Below are positions 60,294-64,000 of a stretch of 64,000 bases of DNA, in pieces. Within the stretch, counting starts at the first letter, position 1, and each line of letters starts with the position of its first letter. The DNA is from Maricaulis sp034670125 (lineage in GTDB: Bacteria; Pseudomonadota; Alphaproteobacteria; Caulobacterales; Maricaulaceae). The notes beneath the pieces are model-generated. The model saw only the letters and a program-made list of their open reading frames with translations, did not search any database and was not told where the DNA came from. Both the position numbers and the translations under genes were made by a program. The DNA is taken from positions 496,001 through 560,000 of the forward strand of contig NZ_JAXMOC010000001.1 of NCBI RefSeq assembly GCF_034670125.1, in the 5' to 3' direction.

Positions 60294-60902
60294 TCAAAGG
60301 ATATTGTAGGTCGAGCCGGCGATGCCGACCGGCCAGCGACCGCGCGCAAACAGGCGCCAGCGGGCCAGGAACGGGTGTGGCGGCTGATCGTCTTCGGCTT
60401 CGGCCAGCACAACCAGGGCCGCCCCATTGGCCGCCTGGGCGAGGGCCCCGGCGGCGGCATTGACCAGCGCCATGTCCTCGACATCATCCATCGCCGCAGC
60501 GTCTTCGATGATATCGCGGGCGCTGTCGCCGGTTTTCTGAGCGACCATCGACAACGCCGCATGTACGGCTTCCTCGTCGAGACGCTCCAGCACCCGTGAG
60601 ACCAGACCGGTGCGCAGCATCTCTTCGGCCTCCCAGCTGACCGGATCGCGATCCAGCGTTTCCGCTGCGCCGGCGGCTTCTTCCCAGTCGGTGAGGAGGC
60701 CTGGCTCGGCATCAGGAAAACCAAGTCCGTCCAGATAGGCGCGGGCCAGGTATTTCTCGCGATCATCCAGGGGCTCGCCCAGGCGGGCAAACCAGGAGTT
60801 GGAGTTCAGGCTCTCGGCGAAGGCCTTGGCCTTGTAGAGGAGCGGAATTTCTTCGAGCAGGCGCGGAATGTCAGCGTCGTCGGGATCATCATGGAACTGC
60901 AT
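60294..60902 (-). CDS. hypothetical acidic protein
   Basis: A 202-residue acidic, largely helical, soluble protein with MQFHDDPDDADIPRLLEEIP, FAESLNSNSWFARLGEPLDD and WEEAAGAAETLD at the N-terminal half and an Ala-rich helix (VNAAAGALAQAANGAALVVL) toward the end, closing RWRLFARGRWPVGIAGSTYN. The family is not recognised. It lies 25 bp upstream of xth on the same strand, probably in one operon, which might hint at a link to DNA repair, but no domain supports this. Confidence 0.7.
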   Translation of the reverse strand: MQFHDDPDDADIPRLLEEIPLLYKAKAFAESLNSNSWFARLGEPLDDREKYLARAYLDGLGFPDAEPGLLTDWEEAAGAAETLDRDPVSWEAEEMLRTGLVSRVLERLDEEAVHAALSMVAQKTGDSARDIIEDAAAMDDVEDMALVNAAAGALAQAANGAALVVLAEAEDDQPPHPFLARWRLFARGRWPVGIAGSTYNIL

Positions 60903-60984
60903 GGGGCGTATTTAACCCTCAATCCGTCGCCGTGACAGGGGTGCAGGTGCGACAAACGGGGGATAGCGCGGAAGAAGAGGTCCC

Positions 60985-61140
60985 AAAATGAAATGCGCCC
61001 GGTCTCGAGGGGGAGGAGACCGGGCGCAAAGCCATGCGCTTGTCTGTGTGAGCGCAGCGCCGGGAGGGGATCGATCCGGCGCGACTGAGATGAGGATCCG
61101 CAAGCGGGGGGACGACGCCGATCCATTGCCTCTCAGTCAG
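60985..61140 (-). ncRNA. candidate small RNA with C-rich loops and intrinsic terminator
   Basis: The gene-free interval 60903-61223 read on the minus strand gives three hairpins in a row: GACTGAGA/TCTCAGTC (61131-61138 with 61083-61090) enclosing a CCCCCC loop; GCGCCGG/CCGGCGC (61076-61082 with 61057-61063) with a CCCCTC loop; and a 13-bp stem, TGCGCCCGGTCTC and its complement (61016-61028 with 60994-61006), loop CTCCCCCTC, followed by TTTCATTTT: a textbook terminator. C-rich loops complementary to Shine-Dalgarno sequences are typical of the alpha-r14/'cuckoo' small RNAs of alphaproteobacteria. Possible promoter TTGTAA-N18-GTTATT at 61176-61147 is weak. Confidence 0.55.
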
Positions 61141-61223
61141 CGTAACAATAACGCCACAGCGTCCGGACTTTTACAAATAAAAAATGAGAAAGAAATTGCG
61201 TGTGTCCAAAAAGCCGCAATCAC

Positions 61224-61889
61224 TTAGCGGCCACGTCTCGAATCACGCCGGGTTTCAGGTTCGGGAATTACAAATATCCGCGGATTGAGGCGCACGTCGG
61301 ACTGCACATCGGTCAGGCTGACCCGTGTGATCTCGCCCAGCGCATCGGTGACAAACCATTCGCGTAGCGCGTGATCCGCGTCCGAAAAAACGAACATGAT
61401 CTCGCCCTCCATCTCGTCGGACGGGTCGCGCAATGTCAGATACAAAAAACCGAACTCGCGTTCCAGCGACACGATCGCCGCATCCTCCGCGATGTCGATT
61501 TCAGGCTTCAACAACCACCAGAGCGGCGTCGACCGCAGGGGAATCCGGTCGACGGTCTCAAGGGCCCTGTCCTCCACGGCGACTGTGGTCCCGTCGGCGA
61601 TGATCCGCAGCGGGTTGGGCGCGTCATAATCCAGCCGCAGGCGGCCGGGGCGGGACAGGGCAAGATTGCCTTCGGCCGACGAACCGTCCGGTGCGATCTG
61701 GATGAAGCGTGAGCGCAGGGTCTCGATTGAATTGAGCGCCGCATTGATCCCGGCCAGGGCAGCCTCACGGTCCAGCGGCGCCGGCTCGGGCGCCTGCTGA
61801 ATGGCTGCGGAATCCTGGACAGCTTCGTCGGGAAGCGGCGCCGGGTCGGTCGCCTGCAAAAGGGCGAGAGTGGCAAGCAGTGTGATCAT
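61224..61889 (-). CDS. lolA: LolA-type outer-membrane lipoprotein carrier
   Basis: A 221-residue periplasmic LolA-like protein. A short signal-like N-terminus (MITLLATLALLQA) precedes a Pro/Ala-rich linker. The LolA fold starts with LNSIETLRSRFIQIAPDGSS, SRPGRLRLDYDAPNPLRIIA, PLRSTPLWWLLKPEIDIAED and FGFLYLTLRDPSDEMEGEIM. It would ferry lipoproteins from the inner to the outer membrane. It stands upstream of the small-RNA candidate and downstream of ftsK, as in many alphaproteobacteria (lolA next to ftsK). Confidence 0.88.
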   Translation of the reverse strand: MITLLATLALLQATDPAPLPDEAVQDSAAIQQAPEPAPLDREAALAGINAALNSIETLRSRFIQIAPDGSSAEGNLALSRPGRLRLDYDAPNPLRIIADGTTVAVEDRALETVDRIPLRSTPLWWLLKPEIDIAEDAAIVSLEREFGFLYLTLRDPSDEMEGEIMFVFSDADHALREWFVTDALGEITRVSLTDVQSDVRLNPRIFVIPEPETRRDSRRGR

Positions 61890-61979
61890 GGCGCCAAGCT
61901 GTACCCGGATTGCGGCGTGAGCAAGACCCTGATGTTCATGATCCGCTCACGCGCGAGGTTTCCGGCTGGGCGGGTCGGG

Positions 61980-62846
61980 CTATCGGGTCGGGTAGTGAAT
62001 CTCGTAGGCGGAGAGCATCGAGCTCGACCAGTGCGGCGCGAAGATGAAGCGTCCGTCCGGCGTACCGCCAATCGAGTTGAGCATGACCTCCTCATCCTCA
62101 TATCCGTCAAGCACCGTCAGGCCGCTGGCCTCGGACCAGTGCAGAAGGCGACCTCGCAAGTCGCTCAACACCAGTCCGCCGCGACCGTCGGTGACCACAC
62201 CATCAAGCGATCCCTCGCCTTCCAGCAGTACGGTCGTCGCCAGCGTGTCGGGTTGGACGCGGATCAGATTGCCGACGCCACTGGAGCAAACGACATAGAT
62301 CCAGCCATCGACAAACTCGATGCCATTGGCACCGGTAAAGGGCGCGCCCACGAACAAGACGCGCCAGGATCCTTCCACAAGACCGAACACCCGGCCGCCT
62401 CGCGTATCGGTAACCCAGATCCGCCCGTCCGGGTCGATCGCGATATCATTGAGGAAGATGTTGTCGACCTCCAGCGTCCAGCGATCAAGCTCCTCGCCGC
62501 TGTTGGTATCGAGTGCGATCACGTGCCGACCGGCATCGACCAGGTAGAGGCGGCCGTCCTGGGAAACGATGCCGAGCGGGTCGTCAAATCCGTCAGCCCA
62601 GCGGGCCTGCCACTGGCCGGAAACCAGATTGAGGCGAGACACATAGCCCTGTCCGGGCGGGTCAGTTTCCTCCCCCGCACCGGACTGGTTGCCGATATAG
62701 GCCCAATCGCTGCCGACGGGCACATGAACGGCCTCCGGCCGGTCGACAGTCTCACTTCGCCACAGGGCTTCCGCCCGGGGCACAGATTGCCCATGAGCCG
62801 ACGGCCCCAGCAGCGCCAGGCCAGCGGCCATCCAGATGAATTTCAT
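61980..62846 (-). CDS. secreted beta-propeller (SMP-30/NHL-like) protein
   Basis: A 288-residue protein with signal peptide (about 1-19, cut after AHG) and repeated propeller-like strands: GIVSQDGRLYLVDAGRHVIA, IAIDPDGRIWVTDTRGGRVF, GIEFVDGWIYVVCSSGVGNL, GVVTDGRGGLVLSDLRGRLL. This resembles SMP-30/gluconolactonase-like or NHL proteins; an enzymatic role is unproven. The start at 62846 has GAGGGAC upstream. It is inserted between lolA and ftsK, which suggests a recent gain. Confidence 0.85.
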   Translation of the reverse strand: MKFIWMAAGLALLGPSAHGQSVPRAEALWRSETVDRPEAVHVPVGSDWAYIGNQSGAGEETDPPGQGYVSRLNLVSGQWQARWADGFDDPLGIVSQDGRLYLVDAGRHVIALDTNSGEELDRWTLEVDNIFLNDIAIDPDGRIWVTDTRGGRVFGLVEGSWRVLFVGAPFTGANGIEFVDGWIYVVCSSGVGNLIRVQPDTLATTVLLEGEGSLDGVVTDGRGGLVLSDLRGRLLHWSEASGLTVLDGYEDEEVMLNSIGGTPDGRFIFAPHWSSSMLSAYEIHYPTR

Positions 62847-62952
62847 GTTGTGTCCCTCGGTCGTCACGCTCCCCCAAGCCGGATGACCTTCGCAGCGCGT
62901 GGGCTGGCCGGCCATTCACGTTGGGGTGAGGTGCCTGTCGTCGGGAGCCGGC

Positions 62953-64000
62953 TCAGGCGCCTTCATTCTCGGGCAGATAGATCTCGCGTCGGCCGGCATG
63001 GTCTGCCGGACCGATCATGCCTTCTTCTTCCATCTGCTCGATCAGCGTCGCCGCACGATTATAGCCAATCTGCAGGCGGCGCTGGATGTAGGAGGTCGAT
63101 GCCTTGCGATCGCGGGCGACCAGCGCCACCGCCTGGTCAAACAGACTGTCGCCACTGTCTCCCAGGTCCATGCCGGACTGGCCGTCCTCGTCGTCATCGC
63201 CGCCGGCGGTGACCGCATCAAGATATTCGGGCGCGCCCTGCTTTTTGAGGAAGGCCGCGACGTCCTCGACTTCCTTGTCCGATACGAAGGGGCCGTGCAG
63301 CCGCCGAACCCGGCCGCCCGAGGCCATGTAGAGCAGGTCACCCATGCCAAGAAGCTGCTCAGCGCCCTGCTCGCCCAGAATGGTGCGACTGTCGATCTTG
63401 GAGGTCACGGAGTAGGAGATCCGGGTCGGGAAATTGGCCTTGATCGTGCCTGTGATCACATCGACGGAGGGACGCTGGGTGGCCGTCACAAGGTGGATGC
63501 CGGCGGCCCGGGCCATCTGCGCCAGACGCTGGACGGCGCCCTCGATTTCCTTGCCGGCGACCATCATCAGGTCGGCCATCTCGTCGATCACCACGACGAT
63601 ATAGGGCATCTTTTCAGCCGCGATGGTCTCGGTCTCGAAAACCGGTTCGCCGCTTTCCTTGTCATAGCCGGTCTGGACCGTGCGCGAGAGCGGCTCGCCG
63701 GTCTCCAGCGCCTCGGCGACGCGCTCGTTGAAGCCGGCGACATTGCGGACCCCGACCTTGGACATGCGCAGATAGCGGCTCTCCATCTCCCGCACCGCCC
63801 ATTTCAATGCCACGACGGCCTTCTTGGGGTCGGTGACAACGGGAGAGAGAAGGTGCGGGATGCCGTCATAGACTGACAGTTCCAGCATTTTGGGGTCGAT
63901 CATGATCATCCGGCAGTCTTCCGGCGGAAGCCGGTAGAGCAGGGACAGGATCATGGCGTTGATACCGACCGACTTGCCCGAGCCGGTCGTACCGGCAATC
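62953..64000 (-). CDS. ftsK: DNA translocase FtsK, C-terminal part (cut by window edge)
   Basis: Septum-associated DNA pump for chromosome segregation; only about 348 C-terminal residues are in the window. The Walker A motif AGTTGSGKSVG lies at the right edge, followed by MIMIDPKMLELSVYDGIPHL, Walker B YIVVVIDEMADLMMVAGKEI, TQRPSVDVITGTIKANFPTR and the C-terminal gamma winged helix (QRRLQIGYNRAATLIEQMEE, GRREIYLP) that reads polarity sequences (KOPS). The open frame extends past 64000, so the true start, membrane segments and linker are off the edge. Confidence 0.95.
   Translation of the reverse strand, partial: IAGTTGSGKSVGINAMILSLLYRLPPEDCRMIMIDPKMLELSVYDGIPHLLSPVVTDPKKAVVALKWAVREMESRYLRMSKVGVRNVAGFNERVAEALETGEPLSRTVQTGYDKESGEPVFETETIAAEKMPYIVVVIDEMADLMMVAGKEIEGAVQRLAQMARAAGIHLVTATQRPSVDVITGTIKANFPTRISYSVTSKIDSRTILGEQGAEQLLGMGDLLYMASGGRVRRLHGPFVSDKEVEDVAAFLKKQGAPEYLDAVTAGGDDDEDGQSGMDLGDSGDSLFDQAVALVARDRKASTSYIQRRLQIGYNRAATLIEQMEEEGMIGPADHAGRREIYLPENEGA

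Overview
The window is a GC-rich, gene-dense piece of an alphaproteobacterial chromosome, most like the origin region of a dimorphic stalked bacterium (Caulobacterales/Maricaulales, Maricaulis- or Hyphomonas-like). The reasons are the order ppsR / putative oriC / hemE-hemH-hemJ / rho / mnmE-mnmG-rsmG-parA-parB / holA-lptE-leuS, which from memory matches Caulobacter crescentus; parS sites beside parAB; a hemH with C-terminal iron-sulfur cysteines; a CenR-like response regulator; and an NtrZ-like periplasmic protein. No rRNA, tRNA, CRISPR, prophage or insertion sequence was recognised.

Layout. 1-5680: glutathione synthetase (cut by the window edge), a BON-domain lipoprotein (DolP-like), YraN and RsmI on the minus strand, an LpoA-like lipoprotein on plus, then hemW-rdgB on minus. 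5681-7031: a small accessory island with a 38-residue membrane peptide, a DUF2975 membrane protein, a Cro-type regulator, nested palindromes and a large inverted repeat. 7032-18208: rph, then a dispersed heat-shock cluster (hrcA-grpE, dnaK, dnaJ) interrupted by an FMN glutamate-synthase-like gene, alkB and an fkbM-type methyltransferase, ending in dapB. 18209-24310: a parS-like site, a WYL regulator, gloA, divergent ada-like and nth repair genes, a REP-like repeat, an ATP-grasp ligase and a PfkB kinase. 24479-32884: a GGDEF-EAL protein, hslV and hslU (separated by two opposite-strand genes), smr-mltA-tim44-like, and secB.

32908-36533: the operon ppsR-maf-aroE-coaE-dnaQ, reading away from 36534-36978, the putative replication origin. 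36979-41096: hemE, hemH, hemJ and rho read away on the other side. 41209-45550: GDPD, GST, a LytTR membrane regulator, a small DUF protein and mnmE. 45572-49908: two perfect parS sites around mnmG-rsmG-parA-parB, the chromosome segregation centre. 49909-54613: holA, lptE, leuS and a DUF3576 lipoprotein. 54879-62846: envelope and repair genes (porin-like protein, NtrZ-like, ThiE-like, YggS, L,D-transpeptidase, CenR-like, xth, LolA, a beta-propeller), with a perfect 16-bp hairpin in the cenR leader and a probable small RNA with C-rich loops at 60985-61140. The window ends inside ftsK.

Most of the window is conserved housekeeping around the origin. The least explained elements are the peptide/DUF2975/regulator island, the C-rich-loop small RNA candidate, the methyltransferase inside dnaK-dnaJ, the distant parS-like site and the large inverted repeats.
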